Shown: one piece after another, positions 1-6,025 of the stretch
How the letters are laid out: every line of letters begins with the position of its first letter
How positions within the stretch are numbered: position 1 is the stretch's first letter
Origin: JAWLCA01 sp050485905
GTDB taxonomy: Bacteria > Pseudomonadota > Alphaproteobacteria > Rhodobacterales > Rhodobacteraceae
DNA: 6,025 nt
Reading direction: 5' to 3'
NCBI GenBank assembly: GCA_050485905.1
Contig: JBJHCH010000159.1
Span: 1-6,025, forward strand
Position numbers and translations under genes: made by a program
The notes under the pieces: generated by a model
What the model was told of the DNA's origin: nothing
Databases searched by the model: none
Seen by the model: only the letters and a program-made list of their open reading frames with translations

Positions 1-1504
1 TGTCGATATCGAGGATGAAGCCCTCGACATTCGGCGCGGCCACGATCAGCCCGGTCTCGTAGCTGTTCGTCGGGATGGCAAAGGCTTCCTCGACCATCAC
101 GCGGTTCAGGTTGTCATAGGCCGCCGCCACCTCCTCGGAGGTGCCGATGGTGGTATCGACCCGCGCGATCGCATCGACATAGCGCGGATGCGGATGCGGC
201 TCTCCGAACACGGGGTTGTTGGCGGTGCGGTAGATGCTGTTCGTCGCCACGCGCGAGGGGAACTTCTGCACGTTGCCCACGCCGCCGAACACCGCGTGGA
301 AGTCGCCGCCCAGCAGCGCGTCGATGAACTCTGCGCCCTGACGGATATCCAGTTCGATCTGGATGCCCGCCTCGGACAGTGATCCCTGCACCACCTGGCT
401 GATCGACACCGATGCCTCGTCACTGCCGTTCACCAGAAGCCGCCAGTCCGATTGCTCGGATTCAGACAGGCCAGAGGCATCCAGCAGTTCCCGCGCGGCC
501 GCCACGTCATAGGCGAATTCCTCGTCATAGGCAGGATCGGCCGCCGGGCTGGCCGGGGCCCAAGGCAGGGCAGTCGCCACGCCCAGACCGGCATAGCCGA
601 CCTGAAGGATACCGTCGCGGTTCATCAGGTGATTGAATGCCTGACGGAAGCTTTCGTTGTCAAAGGGCGCGCGGGTGGAGTTGATGCGGAACACCTGCAC
701 CAGCTTGCCCGGCCCGTCGACGACCTGAAAGCCCGCGTTGCCCAGACGCACCGCGGTGCGGGACTGCGCCATGTAGGTCAGATCGACCGCGCCCGATTCC
801 AGCGCCGCGGCAGCAGCGGCATCGTCGCTGAAGATCGTGAAATCGACCTCGGCCATCTTCGGCTCGCCCTCGCGCCAATAGTCCGGGTTCGCCTCCAGCA
901 CCACGCGTTGGCCGACAAGCCGCTCCTTGAGCCGGTAAGCCCCCGTGCCGGCAGGCTCGGTTTCGACCGTCTCGATACCTGCGGCCTCGATCGGCATGGT
1001 GAACTGCAGCAGGTCCAGGATCTGCCGGTCAGGCACCGGGTTGTTGAAGGTCAGCGTGATGCTGTGCGGGTCGTTCACTTCCCACCCCGCGACGATGGCC
1101 ATGGTCGGATAGACGTTCTTGCCCAGCGTCGGGTCGGCACCCTTGGCCCATGTGGCGGCCACATCCTCGGCGGTGAAGGCCGCGCCCGAGGCAAAGGTGA
1201 CGTCGTCGCGCAGGGTCAGCGTGACCGAGGTGTTGTCGGCGTCGATCTCCCATGCCGTAGCCAGGCTTGGCTCGGGTTCACCCTCTTCGGTGTATTCGAT
1301 CAGGCTGTCATAGAGGTTCTTGATCAGGAAGAAGTTCACGGTCGAGAACTGCATCGGGTCGAAGTTTGTCATATCGTTGATGACGCCCACGCGCAGCGTG
1401 CCCGTCTGCGCCTCGGCCCCGGGCGTCTCGGCGCCCATGACCAGCGCCACGGTCCCGACCGCAAGCGCAAGCGGCCTGATCCATCCCAAAACGCGCTTTC
1501 TCAT
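1..1504 (-). CDS. ABC transporter substrate-binding protein, family 5 (peptide type), C-terminus cut by window edge
   Basis: Periplasmic solute receptor that would deliver a peptide-like ligand to an ABC importer. The frame is open from the ATG at 1504 to the window edge, giving 501 codons with no stop. SBP_bac_5 proteins are usually about 500-540 residues, so only a short tail should be missing. The N-terminus is a Sec signal peptide: basic MRKR, a hydrophobic stretch at residues 11-25, and a likely cut after AEA (30-32). There is no lipobox cysteine, so the mature protein should be free in the periplasm. Family hallmarks follow in order: NLYDSLIEY (63-71), EPSLATAW (78-85), F-x-SG-x-x-FTAEDV, N-x-DYW, and near the visible end a VAAPNVEGF stretch. 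The ATG is chosen for the AGGAGGT Shine-Dalgarno 7 nt upstream and for the signal peptide it yields. It lies 38 bp after the M81 gene at 1543-3042, so the two are probably cotranscribed. Ligand specificity cannot be read from sequence; nickel, glutathione and opine receptors share this fold. Confidence 0.93.
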   Translation of the reverse strand, partial: MRKRVLGWIRPLALAVGTVALVMGAETPGAEAQTGTLRVGVINDMTNFDPMQFSTVNFFLIKNLYDSLIEYTEEGEPEPSLATAWEIDADNTSVTLTLRDDVTFASGAAFTAEDVAATWAKGADPTLGKNVYPTMAIVAGWEVNDPHSITLTFNNPVPDRQILDLLQFTMPIEAAGIETVETEPAGTGAYRLKERLVGQRVVLEANPDYWREGEPKMAEVDFTIFSDDAAAAAALESGAVDLTYMAQSRTAVRLGNAGFQVVDGPGKLVQVFRINSTRAPFDNESFRQAFNHLMNRDGILQVGYAGLGVATALPWAPASPAADPAYDEEFAYDVAAARELLDASGLSESEQSDWRLLVNGSDEASVSISQVVQGSLSEAGIQIELDIRQGAEFIDALLGGDFHAVFGGVGNVQKFPSRVATNSIYRTANNPVFGEPHPHPRYVDAIARVDTTIGTSEEVAAAYDNLNRVMVEEAFAIPTNSYETGLIVAAPNVEGFILDID

Positions 1505-1510
1505 CGCTTC

Positions 1511-1517
1511 ACCTCCT
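1511..1517 (-). promoter_or_regulatory. Strong Shine-Dalgarno of the substrate-binding protein gene
   Basis: On the minus strand the bases read AGGAGGT, ending 6 nt before the ATG at 1504 (7 nt from the AGGAGG core). It is near-perfectly complementary to the 16S rRNA 3' end and fixes the start codon. It is visibly better than the sites of the other three genes. This fits a binding protein made in excess over its neighbours, which is an inference. Confidence 0.8.
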
Positions 1518-1525
1518 GTTGTTGG

Positions 1526-1531
1526 ATTATA
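1526..1531 (-). promoter_or_regulatory. Perfect -10-like TATAAT in the M81 to binding-protein linker (tentative promoter)
   Basis: The 38-bp linker between the M81 stop and the binding-protein ATG is A/T-rich compared with its surroundings and contains an exact TATAAT. A start about 7 nt downstream would leave a leader of roughly 15 nt holding only the Shine-Dalgarno. No acceptable -35 is seen 16-18 bp upstream (the candidates read ACGCGA, GACGCG and CGACGC), and no extended TGn precedes the hexamer. It may simply be the low-GC linker that accompanies a strong ribosome site. Confidence 0.25.
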
Positions 1532-1542
1532 TCTTCTGTGGC

Positions 1543-3042
1543 TCACATCGCGTCGGCCCGGGCTTCCCAGGCGTGGCGGTCGGAGATCGGATCGAGCGGG
1601 TAGACGGGTCGCGGCTGGCGCGTCCAGGGCAGCGCGTGCAGGTCCGACTGGCCCGGTCCGGGGCTGTCCACCCGGATCACCTCGGCGGTCAGGGGCGCGA
1701 AATACTGAAAGTTCGAGGCGGTCTTGAGCACCGCAATCTTGTGCGCCGCCACATCCACGCCGCAGGCGGCATAGGCTTCGGGCAGGTTGCCCGCCACGCC
1801 CCGCAACTCGGTCACCAGCATCGTCACCGGCCCCACCGCGAACACGGCCGCGCGGCCCATGTTCACGCGCCCCCGGTCGCCCATCACCGCAACGGCCCCA
1901 TCGGGAAAGGTGCTGACCACCCGACCCGTGGCCTGAAGCGGCCGGAAAAACGGGGTCTGGTCGCCACCCAACGGAACCGTGAACTCGGCCCCCGCGCCAG
2001 CCTCGACCAGCCGCGCCACCGTCGCGGGAGAGATCAGCGGCATCAGCGTCGGCGCGGTGGTCCCCAGCCGCAGCATCGCCTCCAGGATCACGTTGCTGTC
2101 GCCCGCCGCACCGCCAAAGACCGTGTCGCCGGTGTCGGACAAGCAGATCATGCCCTTCGGCGCGGCCTCGGCCCGGCGCACGGCCTCGTCCACCGGGACG
2201 GCGGTCTGATCCTGAAACGCCGCGCGCAGCGACCAAGCGAGGTCGGCCATCTCGTCGGCCAGCCGTTCCGCCAGCACGGCATCGCCATCGGTCGTGACCG
2301 TCACCGCCCAGCCGCCCTCGGCCACGTCCAGCCAGGGCTGCATCGGGAACGGCGCGACCTGCAGCACCCGGGGGTCCGCCTCAAGCGCACGGGCGCGGTC
2401 GAACCATGTCTTCATCGGCGGCCGGTCGGTCAGGAACTGCTCCTGATGCGACAGCATCGGGAGCTTACGCCAGCCGATCCGGGGCCGGACCTCGCCGCGG
2501 ATCACCCGAAACAGGATCTCGGCAGCGATCTTGCCGGTATCCCACGGGATATGCGGCTGGGTGCGGTGGCCGACGATGGCGTCCGCGTTTGCGATGATCC
2601 GGCGGGTGACGTTGGCGTGATGGTCCAGCGCCAGAACGATGGGAACGTCAGGCCCCAGAATCTGCCGGCACTGTTCGATCTGCGCGCCCTCGACATCGTC
2701 CTCGCCCTCGGCCGCGCAGGCGCCATGAAGCTGCAGCGCCAACCCGTCGAGCCGGCCTGCGCCTTTCAACCCCGCGGCGATCTTGTCGGCGAAGAAATCA
2801 AAGGCTTCGCGTGTGATCCGCCCGCCCGCGACCGCATTCGCGCGCAGGATCGGCATCGTCTCGACGGTCAGGCCAGAGGCGTCCACCGCATCGAAATACC
2901 CGCCGACAGAGCGTTCGGCCTGCCCCGCACGCCGCATCTCTTCGCCCTCCAGGATGCCGAAGGCGGCGAAATCCTCCAGCCGGGTCAGCACCGGATTGAA
3001 GTCGTTGGTCTCCTGCGTGATGCAGATCAGCCCGATACGCAT
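1543..3042 (-). CDS. M81 family metallopeptidase (MlrC-like), subgroup B
   Basis: Predicted cytoplasmic zinc peptidase of the family named for MlrC, which hydrolyses linearised microcystin; most members have no known substrate. It has 499 residues, normal for the family, and no signal peptide. The N-terminal M81 domain starts MRIGLICITQETNDF, with E11-T-N as a family hallmark. It carries LQLHG (103-107) and D140-H-H142 followed by H164. The D-x-H-x21-H spacing is identical in the other M81 protein here and is the expected metal triad. After H164 it reads PHIPWDTG rather than the HTD of its paralogue, and it has PFPMQPWLDV (231-240), a pattern I associate with peptide-transporter-linked M81 proteins. 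The C-terminal MlrC domain contains the Gly-rich loop SDTGDTVFGGAAGDSN (302-317), KTASNFQ and a PRPVYPLDPI tail. A GGGAG at 3049-3053 supports the ATG. It is followed after 38 bp by the binding-protein gene. The family is secure; the substrate is unknown, and a microcystin role is not supported. Confidence 0.93.
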   Translation of the reverse strand: MRIGLICITQETNDFNPVLTRLEDFAAFGILEGEEMRRAGQAERSVGGYFDAVDASGLTVETMPILRANAVAGGRITREAFDFFADKIAAGLKGAGRLDGLALQLHGACAAEGEDDVEGAQIEQCRQILGPDVPIVLALDHHANVTRRIIANADAIVGHRTQPHIPWDTGKIAAEILFRVIRGEVRPRIGWRKLPMLSHQEQFLTDRPPMKTWFDRARALEADPRVLQVAPFPMQPWLDVAEGGWAVTVTTDGDAVLAERLADEMADLAWSLRAAFQDQTAVPVDEAVRRAEAAPKGMICLSDTGDTVFGGAAGDSNVILEAMLRLGTTAPTLMPLISPATVARLVEAGAGAEFTVPLGGDQTPFFRPLQATGRVVSTFPDGAVAVMGDRGRVNMGRAAVFAVGPVTMLVTELRGVAGNLPEAYAACGVDVAAHKIAVLKTASNFQYFAPLTAEVIRVDSPGPGQSDLHALPWTRQPRPVYPLDPISDRHAWEARADAM

Positions 3043-3065
3043 GGTCGTCTCCCGTAAGCTGTCAC

Positions 3066-3126
3066 GGCCTCAAGGCCCGCGATCGGGCGAAAGTGCAAAG
3101 GAGTCCGCTATCGGCAAGCAGGCCGA
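3066..3126 (-). other. Leader of the subgroup-B M81 gene with three short inverted repeats
   Basis: Between the promoter candidates and the M81 ATG lie three perfect 5-bp inverted repeats. They are TCGGC/GCCGA with a 6-nt loop (3111-3126), GCCCG/CGGGC with a 4-nt loop (3075-3088) and GGCCT/AGGCC with a 2-nt centre (3066-3077). The last two share 3075-3077, so they could not both fold fully at once. In GC-rich DNA such short repeats arise easily by chance. No known riboswitch pattern and no convincing leader peptide with a ribosome site was recognised. Confidence 0.3.
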
Positions 3127-3137
3127 ATGATTTCAAC

Positions 3138-3149
3138 CCTTTGGAAAGG
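3138..3149. promoter_or_regulatory. Palindrome CCTTTGGAAAGG over the predicted -10/start region
   Basis: This is a perfect 12-bp palindrome (5-bp arms, 2-bp centre) overlapping the -10 hexamer and predicted start of the stronger promoter candidate in the 3043-3203 gap. Its position suits a repressor operator or part of one. No regulator gene is in the window and no second copy was noticed, so the function is a guess. Confidence 0.3.
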
Positions 3150-3175
3150 CTATGGACGATTCGCCAAACGGTCAA
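3147..3175 (-). promoter_or_regulatory. Sigma70-like promoter candidate for subgroup-B M81 and the binding protein
   Basis: On the minus strand TTGACC (3175-3170) is followed by a 17-bp spacer and TAGCCT (3152-3147). The -35 matches the TTGAC core favoured in alphaproteobacteria; the -10 keeps only TA and the final T. Transcription would start near 3140, giving a leader of about 100 nt. A second candidate lies just downstream: TTGAAA (3136-3131), 18 bp, GATAGC (3112-3107). The location in a 161-bp gap between codirectional genes makes a promoter plausible, but neither -10 is strong. Confidence 0.4.
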
Positions 3176-3198
3176 CCGCGGGCGGTTTCGCCGCGCGG
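3176..3198 (-). terminator. GC-rich hairpin just after the PLP-enzyme stop, possible terminator or attenuator
   Basis: Starting 5 nt after the stop codon, the transcript can form CCGCG-CGG / CCG-CC-CGCGG around a CGAAA loop: 8 base pairs with a 2-nt bulge. The following bases (TTGACCGTTT) are not a true U-tract, so this is a weak intrinsic terminator at best. It could instead stabilise the 3' end or only slow polymerase. The -35 of the next promoter candidate begins immediately after it. Confidence 0.35.
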
Positions 3199-3203
3199 AA
3201 CAC

Positions 3204-4517
3204 TCAGAAGAAGGTCCGAAGCGCATGGTGCACACGATAGTCTTCATCGACCATCCAGATCAGTTGCCAGCGTTCGAAGGTGGTGCAGGGATGGCCGATG
3301 CCGAAGCCCACCATGTCGCCATAGCGCAGCGGGCTGTCTTCGGGCAAAACCATATGGGCATGCTGGTCGTTCAGCGCGACCACCTTGTGACCCGCCGGCA
3401 TCTCCTCTGGCGCCGCCATGGCGGGGCGGAACCAGCGCCGGGGCTGCGGCAGGCCGGCGTCATAGCCCGCGTCGCGCTTGCCCATGGTCAGGATCGCGCG
3501 GCCCGGCTCAGGGCGGGACTGCACCAGTGCCCAGACCTCCAGCGCCGGCTTCAGCCCGCCGGGTGGAAGCTTCAGCGAGGTTTCCGCCAGAATCCGGTCG
3601 AAGGCTCGGGCATAGCCCATCGTGTCATGGGTCAGGTAGCAGCCCGACCGCAGCACCTTCAGCACCGGCCGGTCGAGGCCCGCCGCCGATAGCCGCTCTC
3701 CCACCCGGTCGAAGAAGGAGGAGCCGCCGGCGGTCAGCACCATCGGCCGGTCGCGCGCTACCAGCCCCTCGGCATCCAGCACGCGGGCTAGCCCCACCAC
3801 CGCATCCATCAGCCGCCCCACCGCCTCGGTATCGGGCAGGATGCCCTCGAAGCACTCCACCCCGGCCAGCGCCAGACCGGGCGCCGCCGCCACCGCCCGC
3901 GCGACGGCCAGCGCCGCGGCCTCGTCCCGCGCCCCGGTACGGCCGCCCGGCACGCCCAGTTCGACCAGCACCCGCAGCGGATTGTCCACGGGCGGCGGCG
4001 CGGCGGCCACCGCCTCGGCCAGCGCGGCGACGCCGTCCAGACTGTCGGCCAGGCAGTAAAGCTCGATCCGCTCCGCCCCGTGCAGGGTGGAGACGAGGTA
4101 ATCCAGCGTGACACGCCCCACCGGCTGATTGGCCAGGATCACGCGCGCCACACCGAACCGCCGACACACCGCGACCTGCTGCGCCGTCGCCGCCGTGATC
4201 GCCCAGGCCCCGTCGGCGGCCTGCAGGTCGAACAGATGCGGCGCCATCGGCGTCTTGCCATGCGGGGCGATCCTCAGCCCGTTCGCGGCGGTGAAATCCG
4301 CCATCCAGCGGCTGTTGGCGCGCAGCACCTCGGTCCGGATCACCGCCGCGGGAAACGGCAGATCGCCCGCCAGCAGGTTCCAGCCCCGGCCTGCCACCTC
4401 TGCCGGGGTCACGCCGCCCGCGCCAAAGGGCAGCCCCTTGGTCAGCGCGTCGAACGGCATCTCTTCCAGTTCAGCCAGCGGCAGCCGCGGCAGGGGGTCG
4501 TCGGGCCGCAGCGTCAT
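3204..4517 (-). CDS. PLP-dependent D-serine dehydratase-like amino acid deaminase (fold-type III, DSD1/COG3616 group)
   Basis: Predicted cytoplasmic PLP enzyme that eliminates water and ammonia from, or aldol-cleaves, a hydroxy amino acid of D configuration. It has 437 residues, longer than D-threonine aldolase or eukaryotic D-serine dehydratase (about 370-390) but matching the bacterial 'amino acid deaminase' subgroup, whose N-terminal extension it has (about residues 1-60). The alanine-racemase-like barrel holds the Schiff-base lysine K88 in APHGKTPMAP (84-93), ELGVPGGRTGAR (186-197), ECFEG (221-225), TAGGSSFFD (262-270) and RSGCY (290-294). In the C-terminal beta domain, H409-P-C411 in a GHPCTTF context matches the His-x-Cys zinc site of D-serine dehydratase. 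DQHAHM (384-389) is also family-typical. Residues 162-178 are Ala/Pro-rich. The ATG at 4517 overlaps the upstream M81 stop as ATGA and follows GAGGGGG at 4525-4531 with 7-nt spacing. The frame stays open further upstream, but only as a shadow of that M81 gene. D-serine, D-threonine and beta-hydroxyaspartate are all possible substrates. Confidence 0.9.
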   Translation of the reverse strand: MTLRPDDPLPRLPLAELEEMPFDALTKGLPFGAGGVTPAEVAGRGWNLLAGDLPFPAAVIRTEVLRANSRWMADFTAANGLRIAPHGKTPMAPHLFDLQAADGAWAITAATAQQVAVCRRFGVARVILANQPVGRVTLDYLVSTLHGAERIELYCLADSLDGVAALAEAVAAAPPPVDNPLRVLVELGVPGGRTGARDEAAALAVARAVAAAPGLALAGVECFEGILPDTEAVGRLMDAVVGLARVLDAEGLVARDRPMVLTAGGSSFFDRVGERLSAAGLDRPVLKVLRSGCYLTHDTMGYARAFDRILAETSLKLPPGGLKPALEVWALVQSRPEPGRAILTMGKRDAGYDAGLPQPRRWFRPAMAAPEEMPAGHKVVALNDQHAHMVLPEDSPLRYGDMVGFGIGHPCTTFERWQLIWMVDEDYRVHHALRTFF

Positions 4518-6001
4518 GCCCGTTCCCCCTCGATCCCACCCATCGCAGCCCATGGATGGGGGTCCAGCGGCCAGAGCGGGCGGCGCGCCTTGCGGAACAC
4601 CTGCTTGCGCGGGTCGAACGGATAGGGGCCGCCGGTATCCAGATAGAGGATCTCCGCCGCAACCGGCCGGAACGCCGCGTGGAAATGGTTGGAGGATTTG
4701 ACCACCACGATCTTCTTCTTCGCGATGTCCACCCCAAGGTTGGTAAAGGCCGGGGGGCTGAAGGTCTGCGCCCGTTTCGAGGCCAGCACCACATCCAGAT
4801 CGCCCAGCCCGATCGCGGCCGCCGGGCCCAGCGAGACAAGGCTCTGCTCGAACGGGATCACCAGATCGTCGCTGACCCCGCGCACCTCCACCTCGGCATC
4901 GATGGGTCGGCCGGAACTCGGCGCGGCCTTGCCGCAGAACCGCAGCGGGATGCGCGCGCCGACACCGGCCGCGCGGCAGAACGACACCGCCACCGGATCC
5001 CACAACGCGCCGATGGCGGCGGGAATGTCGGGGTGGCGCAGCAGCGCCTCGATCATCACCGAACTGTCGCCCGCAACACCGCCGCCGGGGCTGTCCCAGC
5101 GGTCGGCCAGCACCACCGGGCTGCCGGGCAGCGCGCGGGCGGCGGCAATCGCCTCGTCCGGAGCATAGTGGCGCGGCCCTGCCCCGGCACCGCCCCAGCC
5201 CAGGATCTCGTTGCCCAGCCGTTCGGCCAGCGCCGCAGCCCGGTCGCCGTCGCCATCGGCGATCACCAGCACCTTGGTGCCGACATCATGCACATCCGCC
5301 GCCTGAAACCCGTGCGCGACCGACACGCTCAATATGCCGTCCTGCCCCTCCATCGCCAGCAGCCGGTCGACGAAGCCGCGCCCCGGCTCGCGGCTGGTCA
5401 TGAAGCCCGACATCGCGCGACAGTCGAAGACCCGCGTCACCGGGCGCACCTCTCCCCGCGCGGTGCGCAGGCACAGGTCCACCAGATCCTCGGCACGGGC
5501 CAGGAAATCGGTATGCGGAAATTCCTTGAACGCGACGATCACATCGGCCGCCGTCACCATGCCCTCGGTCAGGTGACAATGCATGTCCAACTCGGCCCCG
5601 ATGACGCAGCCGGGGCCAGCGATCTCTCGCGCCCGCGCCAGAAGGTCGCCCTCGCAATCGTCGTAGCCATGCGCCACCATCGACCCGTGCAGCCCGAACA
5701 GCGCCACATCGACCGGCATCGCCGCGGCCAGTTGCCCGAGTATCTCGTCGCGCAGGCTCTCGTAGCCTGCGCGGGACACCAGCCCGGCAGGCTCGGCCCA
5801 TGTCGCGGTTCCCTCGATCAGCGTGAACTCTCCCCGGCGCGCACGGACGCGGGCCGCCACCACGGGGGCGGAACACAGGGTCGGCGTTTCTGGATGGGTG
5901 CCCGGCGGGGCATAGAACGCCTCCTCGAACGCCGAGCGGTCGACATAGAGCGGGGCAAAGGTGTTGGTCTCGGTGGCGAGCGAGGCAACGAAGACGCGCA
6001 T
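4514..6001 (-). CDS. M81 family metallopeptidase (MlrC-like), subgroup A
   Basis: Predicted cytoplasmic zinc-dependent peptide hydrolase related to MlrC. It has 495 residues, full length for the family, with no signal peptide or membrane segment. It opens with the classic MRVFVASLATETNTF (T10-E-T-N). The M81 domain continues with LFGLHGSM (101-108), D139-M-H141-C-H and H163 in KEFPHTD. These give the D-x-H-x21-H metal triad, here with the common HTD form. SVAHGF (227-232) is also conserved. The C-terminal MlrC domain has the Gly-rich loop DRWDSPGGGVAGDSS (300-314), VDIAKKKIVVVKSSNHF ending near 440, and a PLWPLDP tail. The start is chosen from this N-terminus; the frame stays open to the right edge, and only a weak ribosome site precedes the ATG, so a leaky or coupled start is possible. 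The 4-bp ATGA overlap ties its translation to the PLP enzyme. Similarity to the other M81 protein here is limited to family motifs, so a recent tandem duplication is unlikely. Confidence 0.94.
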   Translation of the reverse strand: MRVFVASLATETNTFAPLYVDRSAFEEAFYAPPGTHPETPTLCSAPVVAARVRARRGEFTLIEGTATWAEPAGLVSRAGYESLRDEILGQLAAAMPVDVALFGLHGSMVAHGYDDCEGDLLARAREIAGPGCVIGAELDMHCHLTEGMVTAADVIVAFKEFPHTDFLARAEDLVDLCLRTARGEVRPVTRVFDCRAMSGFMTSREPGRGFVDRLLAMEGQDGILSVSVAHGFQAADVHDVGTKVLVIADGDGDRAAALAERLGNEILGWGGAGAGPRHYAPDEAIAAARALPGSPVVLADRWDSPGGGVAGDSSVMIEALLRHPDIPAAIGALWDPVAVSFCRAAGVGARIPLRFCGKAAPSSGRPIDAEVEVRGVSDDLVIPFEQSLVSLGPAAAIGLGDLDVVLASKRAQTFSPPAFTNLGVDIAKKKIVVVKSSNHFHAAFRPVAAEILYLDTGGPYPFDPRKQVFRKARRPLWPLDPHPWAAMGGIEGERA

Positions 6002-6025
6002 GATCCGGGGTCCGTCTGCGGATGG
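6002..6025 (-). other. Partial upstream region of the subgroup-A M81 gene
   Basis: Only 24 bp precede the ATG. They hold no strong Shine-Dalgarno and no complete promoter, and they stay open in the M81 frame (no stop, no ATG). Whether this M81 gene is first in its operon cannot be decided from the window. Confidence 0.5.

Noticed and set aside
452..1603. Plus-strand open frame (383 codons) antisense to the binding-protein gene
   Set aside because: The composition is Arg/His/Gly-rich with no family motif, and the opposite strand carries a clear SBP with signal peptide and Shine-Dalgarno.
1519..3057. Long plus-strand open frame (about 512 codons) antisense to the subgroup-B M81 gene
   Set aside because: It mirrors a well-supported M81 gene almost exactly, and its product is His/Arg/Gly-rich with no recognisable domain. 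This is the usual antisense shadow of a high-GC gene.
3152..4111. Plus-strand Pro/Arg/Ala-rich open frame (319 codons) antisense to the PLP enzyme
   Set aside because: The low-complexity Pro/Arg product is what GC-rich antisense reading yields. It has no motif or start context.
3204..4517. Beta-hydroxyaspartate cycle gene (BhcC-type aldolase)
   Set aside because: The long N-terminal region and PHGKTPMAP motif fit the amino acid deaminase subgroup better. None of the other cycle enzymes (dehydratase, iminosuccinate reductase, aminotransferase) is in the window.
4518..5003. N-terminal extension of the PLP enzyme to an upstream start at 5003
   Set aside because: The extension is an out-of-frame reading of the M81-A C-terminal domain. 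Family similarity begins just after the ATG at 4517, which has its own ribosome site and an ATGA overlap.
1543..6001. Microcystin-degradation (mlr) cluster
   Set aside because: Only the M81/MlrC family is present. No MlrA-type membrane protease, MlrB-type serine hydrolase or MlrD-type transporter is seen, and M81 proteins are widespread in bacteria with no microcystin role.
1543..6001. Recent tandem duplication of the M81 gene
   Set aside because: The two proteins share only family-level motifs, differ throughout the rest, and are separated by an unrelated gene. No direct DNA repeats were noticed.

Overview
The window looks like a piece of a high-GC proteobacterial chromosome. By eye G+C is in the mid-60s, codon third positions are strongly G/C, and the proteins resemble those of Rhodobacterales-type alphaproteobacteria (Paracoccus, Rhodobacter and Roseobacter relatives). 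The organism is inferred from composition and protein style only. No RNA gene, CRISPR array, insertion sequence or phage gene is visible.

All four genes lie on the minus strand, so transcription runs right to left. In that order they are: (1) an M81/MlrC-family metallopeptidase (6001 to 4514); (2) a fold-type III PLP enzyme of the D-serine dehydratase-like 'amino acid deaminase' group (4517 to 3204), whose ATG overlaps the previous stop as ATGA; (3) a 161-bp intergenic region (3043-3203) with a GC hairpin just after the stop, one or two sigma70-like promoter candidates and small palindromes; (4) a second, clearly different M81 metallopeptidase (3042 to 1543); (5) a 38-bp linker with a perfect TATAAT hexamer and a strong Shine-Dalgarno; (6) a family 5 (dipeptide/oligopeptide-type) ABC substrate-binding protein with a Sec signal peptide (1504 to 1), whose last residues lie beyond the left edge. 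Permease and ATPase genes for the transporter would be expected further left, but this cannot be seen here.

The genes fit a small scavenging module. A periplasmic binding protein captures a peptide-like solute, an ABC transporter imports it, cytoplasmic M81 peptidases hydrolyse it, and the PLP enzyme deaminates or cleaves a released amino acid, possibly a D- or beta-hydroxy amino acid. The individual family assignments are firm. The substrate and the idea that all four proteins serve one pathway are inference. Two M81 proteins of different subgroups bracketing a D-serine dehydratase-like enzyme, next to peptide import, is the most interesting aspect of the window.
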